A stretch of DNA of 23,268 bases, taken from Asterionellopsis glacialis. Lineage: Eukaryota > Bacillariophyta > Plagiogrammaphyceae > Rhaphoneidales > Asterionellopsidaceae. This document shows, in pieces, positions 11,621 to 21,192 of this stretch; position 1 is the first letter of the stretch, and every line of letters starts with the position of its first letter. The notes below the pieces were generated by a model. It did not search any database. It was given only the letters and a program-made list of their open reading frames with translations, and was not told where the DNA came from. The stretch spans positions 1 through 23,268 of the forward strand of contig WKLE02002498.1 in assembly GCA_014885115.2 (NCBI GenBank), written 5' to 3'. Both the position numbers and the translations under genes were made by a program.

Positions 11621-11919
11621 TTGAAGCTGTACACCGACATCCTCCCAATCTCTTTTTGTTCGCCACCAACAGCCATCGCATTTTGATGTCGTGTCTTGAG
11701 TCTTCTTTCCGATGTCTGCCTTGATGGATGAATTCACCTTTCATCTTTCTCTCCACTGTGCCGTTAGAGGTGCTTCATTTCGAACTTTGGCACCATCATC
11801 ACCGAGAACGACCTACAAATAATTTTTAACTGGTCTTTTTGCTGTTGCTTGTACAATCAAGACAGAAAAACTCCAGTGACAGCTCGACAAGCCTTCATCA
11901 TCACTCCAGAAAAAAGGAG

Positions 11920-12989
11920 ATGATGTCAACAAAGCATTGCATGTATAACATATTCATTAGACGGCTTCTAATTCAGAATTTTCTTTTGGTTTTGGTGTTA
12001 TCAACATCAGCGGTGACTTCTTTTTCTTTCAAGGTGAACCATCCTTGGTCTTATGTGAAACATCTTCAAAAACAACAATTTCCAACCTGCAACAAAAACA
12101 ACGACAGCAGCAGGTGCATTAGCAACGTGAAACAACAGACAGTTTCCAATGATACAAAACAACAACAGAGACTGAAGCCTTTATTTGCATCCTCGTCCTC
12201 CTCTAAGGACCAGAATGAAAGGAATTGGAAAGTAGGCGATGTGACAATTCGGAAAGCACAATCAGCTATATTGGAGATCTACGGTACTTACATGAAGGCT
12301 CTGGATAAAAAACCATTAATTACCAAGAGTATTACAACTGCATTTGTTTCTGTCTTGGGAGATCGATTGGCACAAGGTATTGAAGCTAATACAGCGGGAA
12401 CAGTATTGGTCCTCAACTGGGTACGTCTATCGACTTTTTTTATTGCTGGTGGTGTTTTTGTGGGTCCCTTTGTACATACATGGTATGAACAATTATGGAA
12501 ACTTGGTAGGTGGATGGAAAGGAAATATGGATCATCCAAGAAACTACAAACTGTGGTGCAAGTTATAACTGACCAAACGATTGGTGTAGCGATGTTCTTC
12601 CCCACTTACTTTTATGTGTACGAAGCCATAGAAGCTGCTATTGGTATGCGTGGTAAGGATACGACAATATTACCCATTGATGTCTCTCTCTACTGCCATT
12701 GATATGCGGTTACAGAAAACTAATGCCTTTTTTGGTGCAACCTCTTTCTTTTAACTTTGCTTGTTACTTGTGTCTTGATGATTTGGTTAAAAACAAAACA
12801 GTTCCCTCATTTCATATGGCTACTGCAAAATGTCGAGAACAAATTGGATCTGTGCTTCTGCTACAATACTATGTTTGGCCACTCACAAACTGGATTAACT
12901 TTGCTTACATCCCCGAAAGTCTTCGTGTCCTTGTGAGTGATCTTGTTGCGGTTATGTTCAATGCGTATCTGTGCACCCTCGTGGCATAA
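11920..12989 (+). CDS. Mpv17/PMP22 family membrane protein, one intron, plastid-type leader
   Basis: Exons are 11920-12652 and 12802-12989; the intron 12653-12801 opens GTAAGG and closes AAAACAG. This is the only acceptor that fits the phase. It joins the two open frames as ..AAIGMR-VPSFHMATAK.., which restores family spacing. The product is 306 residues. Residues 16-37 form a hydrophobic leader ending AVTSFSF, like the ASAF-type cleavage site of diatom bipartite plastid presequences, followed by a Ser/Lys/Gln-rich transit-like stretch to about residue 90. The Mpv17 core follows: GDRLAQ at 147-152, GPFVHTWYEQLW from 182, DQTIG at 218-222, YYVWPLTNWINF near 267-278 and a C-terminal NAYL. Family members are four-helix organelle membrane proteins thought to form small channels. 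The start is the first ATG in frame. Plastid location is inferred. Confidence 0.87.
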
Positions 12990-13794
12990 ATCAAATAACA
13001 GCAGTACTGGAGAGAAACGGTGCACTTTTTCATCAAAATTAATATCTAGAGTGTGAGAGTAAAGTTGGCTTTCATGTGGTAGTTGCTACAAAAGGGAATG
13101 AGCTCAAAACAAGTTTTATCGATGTATCAATACTGGGGCAAATAAGTGAAAACACAAGGGCAGTTACGGTCCGAAAAGAGGCTAAGAAAGAGATGTCACA
13201 AATTATCAGATTCCATTCAGTTGAAAAACCGGTACACACATCATGCATTTCAATGATATCATCACGATTATGAATGCCTGTGACTTGAAAGAAGATATTT
13301 ACAAGCAGAGTATGGGAAAACGTGAGAATCATTTGAAGCGAATCTAACCCAAACCAATGAAGCTCAACGTTTTCATATTTGTTTTCGACCAACTGAAAGT
13401 TGGTTTCAATTTCTCCCCATGCACATTTCAAAGAGGAACGATCTGATCGATTGGGATGATGCAAAAGTTAGTATTTGAAGTATTACTTTGTTGAATATAC
13501 TAAACTTTGTTGAATATACTAAATTATGTCATTTTGTTCAGGATTGATGATTTTTGTGTAATTATAGGAATGCCATTTCATCAAAATAGCCAATCACTTC
13601 CATAACTTTATGATTTCTATTTTTACTGAATTTCTTTTGAAAAGGTCTATATTATGTATTCACCAAAAGGTAATGCCACTGGCTAAATTACTGTATCATC
13701 GTAGTGACTAAAGCCCCAGGGTAAAAAGATAGAGATAAAGTTAGTATAGAATAATATTGGAAAACCCAATTTATTCAGCAGTCTCTGTTTTATT
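12990..13794. other. Intergenic region between convergent genes, no gene supported
   Basis: Open frames of 65 codons (+) and 130 codons (-) overlap around 13072-13464. The minus frame has no ATG start and no recognisable domain, so I do not call a gene. A minus-strand AATAAA just beyond the phosphatase stop (13769-13774) could be its polyadenylation signal. Confidence 0.5.
13485..13522. repeat. Perfect tandem duplication of a 19-base unit
   Basis: ACTTTGTTGAATATACTAA occurs twice back to back (13485-13503 and 13504-13522) with no mismatch, so the duplication is recent or the site is slippage-prone. It lies in noncoding DNA. Confidence 0.85.
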
Positions 13795-16108
13795 CTAATC
13801 TGAACGATCGCGCTTCACCCAGTAGTCGTCTTTCACAACACCGTTGCCGTTCTCGTCATAACCGACAAATTCCCAATGCAACGCAGTAGCGTTTGCAACA
13901 GTCATGCGGCCGTAGCCCCATTCCCTCTTAAAACTTTCTATCCAGTCATGCCGTCCAAGTATCCTTGTCTCACTCAAGCTGGCTCCTGCAGTACCAATCG
14001 TAATGTGTTGTGGTCCTCCTTTGTTACATTCCCCTTTGAACAGACCATCACACATCCTTGAATAAGAATGGTAATGTCCAGCAAGGAACATGTCTACTTT
14101 GAATTTTTTCAGAAGGTCCTCAAATTCTCTTCTCATCATCCGACCCACCAACTTTTCGGACGTTTCTCCTCCCCACGGATGGCCCCACTCTGTATCATAC
14201 ATTGGGCGGTGACTCTCTAAAACAACCCATGGTGTTTTAGTTCTGTCAACACTTGCAAGGTCACGTTCGAGCCATTTATACTGGACAGACCCTGGCCGCA
14301 AGCTATGTTCTGACGACACGACAACTGTATGTACATTAGCATAGTCGTGAGAATACCAGAAGACTCCATTCCCATTATCTGGCATGGTGAATCTCTTTGC
14401 AACAGGCACACCACATTCACCACCGGAATCATTTCTGAATTTTCTCAAAAAGGTGAACCAAGGTTGATATCCATGAGAAGTATTTACACCGCTTGGATCC
14501 TTTCCATCTTGTCCTCCCTCTGTATGGTCATATTCATGATTTCCAACAGCGATCATCAAAGGGACTCGTGAAGTGATTGATTCAATCATGGCAAACCAGC
14601 TGTGAAGGAATTTTAAAAACAACTTACTTAGAGATATGACAAGTTAACATTTGTAGCGAAATTTGCCGTAAAAGTATTTCTTACCTGTCCCAGACATGTG
14701 CGGCACCTCTTGCATAACTAAGATCACCAATGTGATGGACCGACCGAATCGGAAGAGCAACATTCTCATCATTAAGTTCTCTTTCGACCATGTTAGCAGT
14801 AACCTTGGCACCCAATGACCAACCATCCTCAGGAATGCCTTGGTCCCCGTAAACTATATATCTGAATGGTTCCGATGAACCAACAAGAGGTGACGTCCTA
14901 AACGTTTGAGGATCACTCCAAACAATATTATCATATTCCTCGTCATCCAAGTCTGTAACATCAGGTCCATGGACACCAAGAATTTCTTGAGGCATCCATC
15001 GAGTGCCGACACGATAAGTGTATTCAGTGTCCGGCTTTAAATGCTGTAATGTCACCTTATGGAGATAGCCAGGAAAAATAAACTTTCCTGGATCGATAGA
15101 TGTTGCTGGTTCTTGACACATATCATCATTCAAGTAGGTAGTACTAACACCTGATGTTAATGAGGCATCACCATTTGTTTTACCATCCTTTTCTTTTTCA
15201 TAATGTTCAACAATTGGCGTTGCTTCGTCACCTGTTGTAAACGATACTACCATTTCTGTCGGATCATTGGTGAAAGATAAATGCAATGCTGTTGGGATAT
15301 TATTCGCATTTAGTAATTCGATTGGGTCTGTCGATCCTCCAATTTCATATGCATCCTGTGAGGAACCAGGTACACCAATCTTTTTCCAAAAATAAAATGC
15401 ACAAGTGCTTTGTCTTACTATTGGGAATTTCTTCATGTTCCATTCTTCTCGTTTTTTTTCATAATCTATCGAATGACTAGGGTCGTCTTCAGAAGATGCT
15501 CTTGCTTGAGCAATCGTTGCTGCATCCATAAACTGTGTTGGACCATACGTTGCCGCATCTGCCGGACAATAAATGGCAATAACATCGTCATCATTTGCTT
15601 GGTCCTTTCGCCATGACAAATTCAATGAGTCAAGGAAGGAAATTTTCGTTTTATCTACCTTGAAATCTAAAGAATGAGTCCCACCACTCGTTTCTTCCTT
15701 TCTAAGTTTTCGTGATTTAGGTGGACTTCTCGTCGTATGGAATGTTGCATGTTTCAAAGATTCATACAACGGATTGTTCACAGGACTCAGTAATTCCTTT
15801 GTTTCATGATGAACGACCGAAAGGAAGGATGGTTGTGTGTGCGATGAATGACCAGTCGTTGTTTGGACGAATTGACCAGCAAACATTGCACAAGAAGCTA
15901 GTCCCACCAAAAGAATAATAATTCGACCATACGTTTGATTCACCAGCATGTTATCTCCAAATTCCATCTGTCGTGCTACTACCGATCGCTTACTTTCCTT
16001 CGATAACAATAGCGATTGTTCTTCAGTCTGACAAACAGGTCGCGAAGAAGCATCGAGCTCACCGTCGGCAAACGTTCCGTATGCATTTGTACTTTCCTTT
16101 GTCACCAT
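13795..16108 (-). CDS. Purple acid phosphatase-like metallophosphoesterase, membrane-anchored, one intron
   Basis: Exon 1 is 16108-14685 and exon 2 is 14599-13795. The 85-base intron opens GTAAG and closes TTCACAG, joining ..AHVWD-S-WFAMIES.. in phase. The product is 742 residues. A hydrophobic segment at 61-81 after a charged N-terminus suggests a type II signal anchor, placing the enzyme in the secretory lumen or outside the cell. A fibronectin-like domain spans about 270-405 (ALHLSFTNDPTEMVVSFTT). All five metal-binding blocks of the family are present: GDQG with D422, GDLSYARG with D462 and Y465, GNHE at 494-497, VVLESHRP with H605, and AGHYHSYSR with H650 and H652. Such enzymes release phosphate from organic esters, often under phosphate starvation. 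The 105-270 insert before the fibronectin-like domain is long and unfamiliar. Repeats at 16261-16484 lie upstream. Confidence 0.92.
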
Positions 16109-16260
16109 GTTAGAGATAGAGGAAGCAGTCAGATCGGTTCAACAAGCGTTTGGGAACTTGTAGTGTGTTTCTCTTTCAATTCCTGAATACCCCAGATCAC
16201 CATGGACGCCGACCGATGGCACCGCAGAAACAACAAAATGGCTGTGTGACTGCAACATCT

Positions 16261-16484
16261 AGGACTACCGGTAGGACCTTTAAGGACTACATGGTACCGG
16301 TACCTGGTACCAGGTAGGATACCAGGGTAGCTGTGAGCGCTGTACAGGTACCGGGTACTCTAGTATTACCTGGTATCTAGTATCCTGAAACTTGGCACTA
16401 CCTGGTACCTGGTATACGCTCTACTGTTGTTGCCTTCGGATGACGGTAAAAACAGATGATGCTATTTACCTGTACCTGGTACTT
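16261..16484. repeat. TACC/GGTA palindromic repeat cluster upstream of the phosphatase
   Basis: This is the densest of the three clusters: GGTACCGGTACCTGGTACC near 16293-16311, then CCAGGTAGGATACCAGG, CAGGTACCGGGTAC, TTACCTGGTATC, CTACCTGGTACCTGG and finally CTGTACCTGGTAC at 16470-16482. It lies 150-380 bases upstream of the phosphatase ATG on the minus strand. Confidence 0.72.
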
Positions 16485-16649
16485 AGCCATCTTTGAAAAT
16501 CGTATGGTGTGGTATATTCTTGTAATATGTTAGACATTTCATTTCGAATTTTCGAATCTTTCAAGATACGATACACATTTTAGAATAATGACCCCAACGT
16601 CACGAATGGTCGAAAATCCCGTGTTAGTGGTTGGCAACTTGATTACGCC

Positions 16650-16704
16650 AGGAGAGAAAGAAGAGGAGAGAGAAAGAAGAAAAAGAAAAAAAAAAAAAGA
16701 AAAA
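16650..16704. repeat. 55-base unbroken purine tract
   Basis: All bases from 16650 to 16704 on the plus strand are A or G: GA-rich first, then A-rich with a run of 12 or more A. Such tracts can form triplexes and slip in replication. It sits just before the dispersed repeat at 16748. Confidence 0.85.
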
Positions 16705-16747
16705 TGTATTTTTTTACCAGATTATTCAAAACTACGTATATGGTAAT

Positions 16748-17080
16748 AGTGGCAACAAGGATAAGACATTGAAAAGAAACAAAAAACCAACACACCATAA
16801 TGATAATTGCAGGAAGGTTTGAGGACGCAACAGTGTTTTTTGTTATATAATTACAAGAAACAATCAGCAACTTACAATACTATTTTGTAAAAGATATCGT
16901 GCGACTGCGACACTGATGCCAAGTTATTTTTGATAGTAGTACAGCAATCATGAAGCATAAATGTCAACAATCAACCCAGAACATGTGGTATTGTACATAG
17001 AGGAGCAAGGGACAGCAGCATTTACAGTTCAAAATAATGAGATACTAGAAACAAAATAGCACCAACATACAGTATTATTT
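16748..17080. repeat. Dispersed ~330-base noncoding repeat, left copy
   Basis: The stretch matches 20817-21140 in the same orientation across its length. Shared blocks include GAAGGTTTGAGGAC or close variants, ATAATTACAAGAAACAATCA, ACAATACTATTTTG and GCAATCATGAAGCATAAAT, in the same order with small gaps. There is no open frame and no terminal inverted repeat. The family is not recognised; a MITE, SINE-like element or old segmental duplication are all possible. The rest of 16485-17553 shows only a further partial copy. Confidence 0.75.
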
Positions 17081-17150
17081 TTGGATGAGAAATCGAAATT
17101 CCGGGATGATACCAACTAATGGTTTTGAAAATTGTAAATACATTATGAAC

Positions 17151-17260
17151 AATGAAACTCAACAATCTACCTAATGGATGAAGCATTTCAAGTGGAGAGG
17201 AGAATATAGGCAGCATTTACAATTCATGAATGCAATTATCATAGAAAACAATCAGCAATT
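17151..17260. repeat. Partial third copy of the dispersed repeat
   Basis: ACTCAACAATCTACCTAATG, then GGAGAGGAGAATA, GCAGCATTTACAATTCA and AGAAAACAATCAGCA follow the order of the right copy's 3' half (21027-21120). Divergence is greater than between the two long copies. A weaker echo (GCATTTACAAATATTC) occurs near 17320. Confidence 0.5.
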
Positions 17261-17553
17261 TCTGGAACAAATCCGGAAATTTTGAAGAACAAAGGATTCG
17301 GAAGAAGGAGGAGTATTCCTTGCATTTACAAATATTCTAGACAAGGAGCATGCATCAGTACTTGCTGCATGGAGAAACAGCAAACAGTTTGTGTTATAGC
17401 AATCTATTGCAAGAAGTTACAGAAAATTCAATGCAAAAAAGACAATTTCATCAGCTGCCATTGCCACAGATAGAGCTGCAAACTAACAGGCTATTAATAT
17501 TTGCAAATAGTCTGACTCATTAAAATGGGGGTAAGATCAAATGATTCAATGAT

Positions 17554-18764
17554 ATGATGAATTCAATCCTTTTGATGCCACCCTCTCCACCACCGCCACT
17601 CACATTGATCTCTTCCCCAGGTCAGTTTCTAGATCATGTTGTGCAACCATACAAAGTTGTAGATGATATTTTCCAATCCATGATCACATCATTAGCTGAT
17701 CATGTTGCTGAATCATCAGCCAGTGCAGATGAATCTGAGAGTGATGAAGCGGTTCCCGAAGAAAAAGAAACACCTCCTACGGAAGCGGTTGACTCTTCAT
17801 CTCCTCCTCCACAAGGCTTTGATTCTATTCAGTTTACAAAACAACTTGCTGAACACGGGAATCAAATTTTGGAAAAAAAGAAAATGAAGATAAACGTCGC
17901 CTTGCTCGTCGTTTGATAGAAGTGGAACCGGATATGTTCCGTCAGTCATCCTCTTTCGCTCATTTACCCTTCGGGTGTCATAAAAAATAAATGTTTGTCG
18001 AGTGCCTTGGAACATGGCAACACACAAGGTGAAGGCTCAACAGTTCAAAGAAGAACAAGAAGCCTTTGTAGCTGTGGTATACATTTATGGACTTTTGGTA
18101 ATTGGAACCATGATTTTGGGGATTACGTCGTTTCCGTTCCAGCCATTCAGCCGAAAAGCGTGGTTTGAAACGTCGTATCCTACAACTTGTATACAATCGA
18201 CCTGACCTCAAATCTCAAATTGAAGGAGAATTGGGTGAAACCTTGGGATCTGTCCCACCTTTCCACACCATCTTTTTAGCTGGTATGGGAGCAGGTGCTA
18301 GAGAACGTATTGGAAACTGGAAAAACTGTCGTGTGGCCCGTTTCTTTGCTTGGCTTGGTTTAGTAGCATTAGCATTTGTCAATCCCTTCTTGGAACTGTT
18401 TTTACTCCTCTGTTTGATGGGAGCTCAATTTTTCAAATTGTTATGCTGCCCACGAAAGTTGAAGGTAGATTGTACTTGTTGCTACTGTGGATTATCTACC
18501 GCTGACGCCAAAATGGGAATGCACACTGAGTGTGATGTCTGCAATGGTACTGGAGTATGTGCCCCGTCATGTGAATTGTCATGTGAATTTTGCTGCGATA
18601 ATGAAGAGGACCAGGTAAAGGGAGACGAGGAATGCACAGATGAATTCCACCAATGCGAAGAGGACGGAACAGTCCCGCCCCCACCATCAAGTCGTCGTCG
18701 TGGTACCACCGTCAAGATGGCGAGTGAACATGCCTACATGGGAATTCCAGTACGAGTTGTTTAA
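17554..18764 (+). CDS. Cysteine-rich membrane protein, unknown function, with an apparent frameshift
   Basis: No named family is recognised. From the ATG at 17554 a Pro/Ser/Glu-rich frame runs to an A7 run at 17873-17879, after which it degenerates. The next frame (+1 base) then reads KENEDKRRLARRLIEVEPD and continues to a TAA at 17988. The same frame reopens at 18114 and runs to 18764. A phase-compatible intron 17975-18142 (GTGTCA to CGTTCCAG) would join them, but its donor is weak. The second part has a KR-rich helix echoing the first (EKRGLKRRILQLVYNRPD), a hydrophobic hairpin at about 18350-18440 (plausibly two membrane segments), then a dense Cys region: CTCCYCG, CDVCNGTG (one DnaJ-type CxxCxGxG unit) and CELSCEFCC, suggesting metal binding. 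The A-run break may be a sequencing error or a real lesion. It is convergent with the TLC gene. Confidence 0.6.
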
Positions 18765-19218
18765 GCTGTAGAGTGGTCTTTCATATACATGCAAACATGT
18801 ACAGTGTAACTGTATGCTGTTGTGCAGTAGATTCCATCTGAGTAGAAGACTCCATTCTCTAGAGTAAAGTAAAAACTAAAAATAGTATCTAAATTCATTT
18901 AAACAATGGCAGTACAAATTTCAAATAGTTGTGCATTAGACTTTAATCCATCGTTTTACTACTACTCTCTTCATTATCTTCACTGCACGCTGCTAGTTTG
19001 TTTTGGACGAATAATCCTAAGTACTTCCACTAATGAGAAGAAGGATGATTAGTCAATATACCGTCAGAGTAATTCTTGCCATGCCCAGATAAGAGTGATG
19101 GATAACATCAGAACGTTAGGTGTCGAATGAAACGTCCGATGAAATTCTCGAGCGATTTCCAATGAAATCTTTTCATGACTAGTTAGACTTCGTATTTGCA
19201 ACTTAGTCCTAGTATTTT
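18765..19218. other. 3' flank between convergent genes, nothing recognised
   Basis: AT-rich DNA between the Cys-rich gene and the TLC gene stop. I see no open frame, repeat or RNA gene. Confidence 0.5.
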
Positions 19219-20150
19219 TTAGTTTATTTTTTTAGCATTCTTGCCATCGTATTCACTACTGCTACTTACACTTTCTGTTTGAGTGGGTGAATCCTTCTTG
19301 TCACCATCGTTCTTCTTTTTCTTTTCACCACCACTCAAAATAATACGGATAATTTTATACCACCAAAATAATTGTAATGCATAAAACCCAAAGAGACACG
19401 CCATTAATGGATCAGATGTCAAATGAAATCCATTCATAGCTTGATAGGCTTGATATATTATGATGGGAAGCCATAAAATACGACATGCTGTAAACGTTAA
19501 TGCGAACACTATAAAATCTAAAGGTTTTCTTGTACGTTTGGCTCTATGTAAAGGGGGTGATGATAATTCACACATGTATGCTTTGGAATGAAATCGCAAT
19601 TGTCGATGAAGGGGTCGTGACCAATTGATGGCACCAATTGCCAAAACAGCGGTTGCATGAATCACATCTATACAGAAACGAATTCAATAAAAAGACAAAG
19701 AAAGTCAGAGAGAGCGAGGAAAGCATTTTGTGACGTCGAGTATTGAAGTGCAGCTGTATTTTGCGTGTGACACGAAACGCAATTCCAAACCAAGGGAACA
19801 GAACAAACAATACAGTATTCATATAACTTACATGGCCAATCTCGATTCAATATAACATCAATGCAATCCACTAGGAAATACCCATACGTAAATTCGATGA
19901 TTGTTCGTTCCTTCATGATATCATCATTATCCATGCAAATAGATAGTACAGCCAAAATTAGACCAATTACATTATGGGAATGATGAACTTCTTGCCAATC
20001 ACTAAATGCTTTTGGTTGTTGAAGTATGAACCGACAATACAATGCCAATGATGCATAGATAGAGAAACTAATGTAAAACGTTATAAACTTTTCTTCCGAA
20101 TTCAAATATTGTTGCCAAAAGGTAGTAACGATCGAGATAGAAGAATCCAT
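19219..20150 (-). CDS. TLC-domain (TRAM-LAG1-CLN8) multipass membrane protein, one intron
   Basis: Exon 1 is 20150-19832 and exon 2 is 19667-19219. The 164-base intron opens GTAAGT and closes TTTCTGTATAG, joining ..ILNRDWP-Y-VIHATAV.. in phase. The product is 255 residues with several hydrophobic helices. TLC hallmarks appear in order: DWQEVHHSHN with H56 and H57, EFTYGYFLVD with D95, VIHA with H110, AYMCELSSPPLH with E140, FTACRILWLP with R169 and a closing YALQLFWWYK helix. It lies closest to the TLCD4/TMEM56 branch rather than full ceramide synthases, since no homeobox or long N-terminus is present. The tail is Lys/Ser-rich and ends KKIN, fitting the dilysine KKxx ER-retrieval signal. TLC proteins act in membrane lipid sensing or synthesis; the exact role is unknown. 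Confidence 0.87.
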
Positions 20151-20816
20151 CCTGTACAGTATATACCCACAATGATGATCTAGTCTAGCGATAAGGAATG
20201 ACTAGGGCGCACACCTTTCGATAGAAATTGAGAAGGAATGATCAAGAAGTAATGTTAAAATGGGCAAAGGGACGCACTTTTGGGGCGAAAAAAAAATCCT
20301 ACTCCTTTTTTTTACGTGACACGAGTACCAACATTCTTCGGTTTTCGAACATTTTTGAGCAGCCAGCACGATATTTACACGACAAAATGGGACCATGGCG
20401 AACGGTGGTCCGTTTGCAGTGTTGCACTGGAGATAAGGCTGGTCCCGGGTGCAGGCATCATCAGAATTTTGTTAAAGATTATCAAGCTTTTTGTCATGGA
20501 AAAAAAGGGCAGCTTGAATATGATTTTTGAGAAGTCGAAGTTGGAGCTTATTTTGATAGTAATTTTGCACGGCCACGTGGTCCTGTCTTCGGGTTCAAAA
20601 GTTGGAGATAGTCAACAATTTCTCTTACCCATATAAGACAAAGAGTCTTCTTTGAAGGAATGTGAAGTGGTTATGTTTGTATAGAGGTGAGAATAGAGGT
20701 TAATGTGGTGACGATGGTCGTTTTCAAACTAGTTGGTTGTTAGTTCTCGTTCAAACAATACTTGATGTACAATTAAGAATCATAGAACGTTACGTTCACA
20801 GTAATGATAATTTAGC
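20151..20816. other. Upstream region of the TLC gene, no gene supported
   Basis: Overlapping plus-strand frames of 100 and 118 codons (20228-20636) have no recognisable domain, and I treat them as chance. No TACC/GGTA cluster is present here, unlike the upstream regions of three other genes. Confidence 0.5.
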
Positions 20817-21140
20817 AGTGGCAAGGACAACAAATTAAATAACAATAAAAAATCAACACATAATAATGATCATTACGGCAAGAAGGTTTGAGGACACAAC
20901 TGAATTTATTTTTAATATAATTACAAGAAACAATCAGCACCCTACAATACTATTTTGGTAAATTAAATCGTATGAATGCGACACAATTTATTTTTGATAG
21001 TATTAAAGCAATCATGAAGCATAAATTTCAACAATTAACTAAATGAATGAGGTATGGCACATAGAGAAGTAGGAGGGGACAGGAGCATTTACAATTCAGA
21101 TAAGAATAGAAAACAAACAGCACTAAAAAAGTATTTACAT
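20817..21140. repeat. Dispersed ~330-base noncoding repeat, right copy
   Basis: This is the direct-orientation counterpart of 16748-17080, about 4 kb away, with the Cys-rich and TLC genes between the copies. It ends about 50 bases before the lipoxygenase stop codon, so it may fall in that gene's 3' untranslated region. Confidence 0.75.
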
Positions 21141-21192
21141 GTACTTTATTTAAAAGACGACCATTAACGTATACACTCACTCTGTTGTCTTG

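Noticed and set aside
12716..12801. Mpv17 intron ending at TTACAG (12715)
   Set aside because: No donor gives the right phase with that acceptor. The acceptor at 12801 fits the phase and the family spacing.
13072..13464. 130-codon minus-strand frame between the Mpv17 and phosphatase genes
   Set aside because: It lacks an ATG start, overlaps a plus-strand frame and matches no family I know.
20228..20636. Plus-strand frames of 100 and 118 codons upstream of the TLC gene
   Set aside because: They overlap each other in different frames without recognisable domains.
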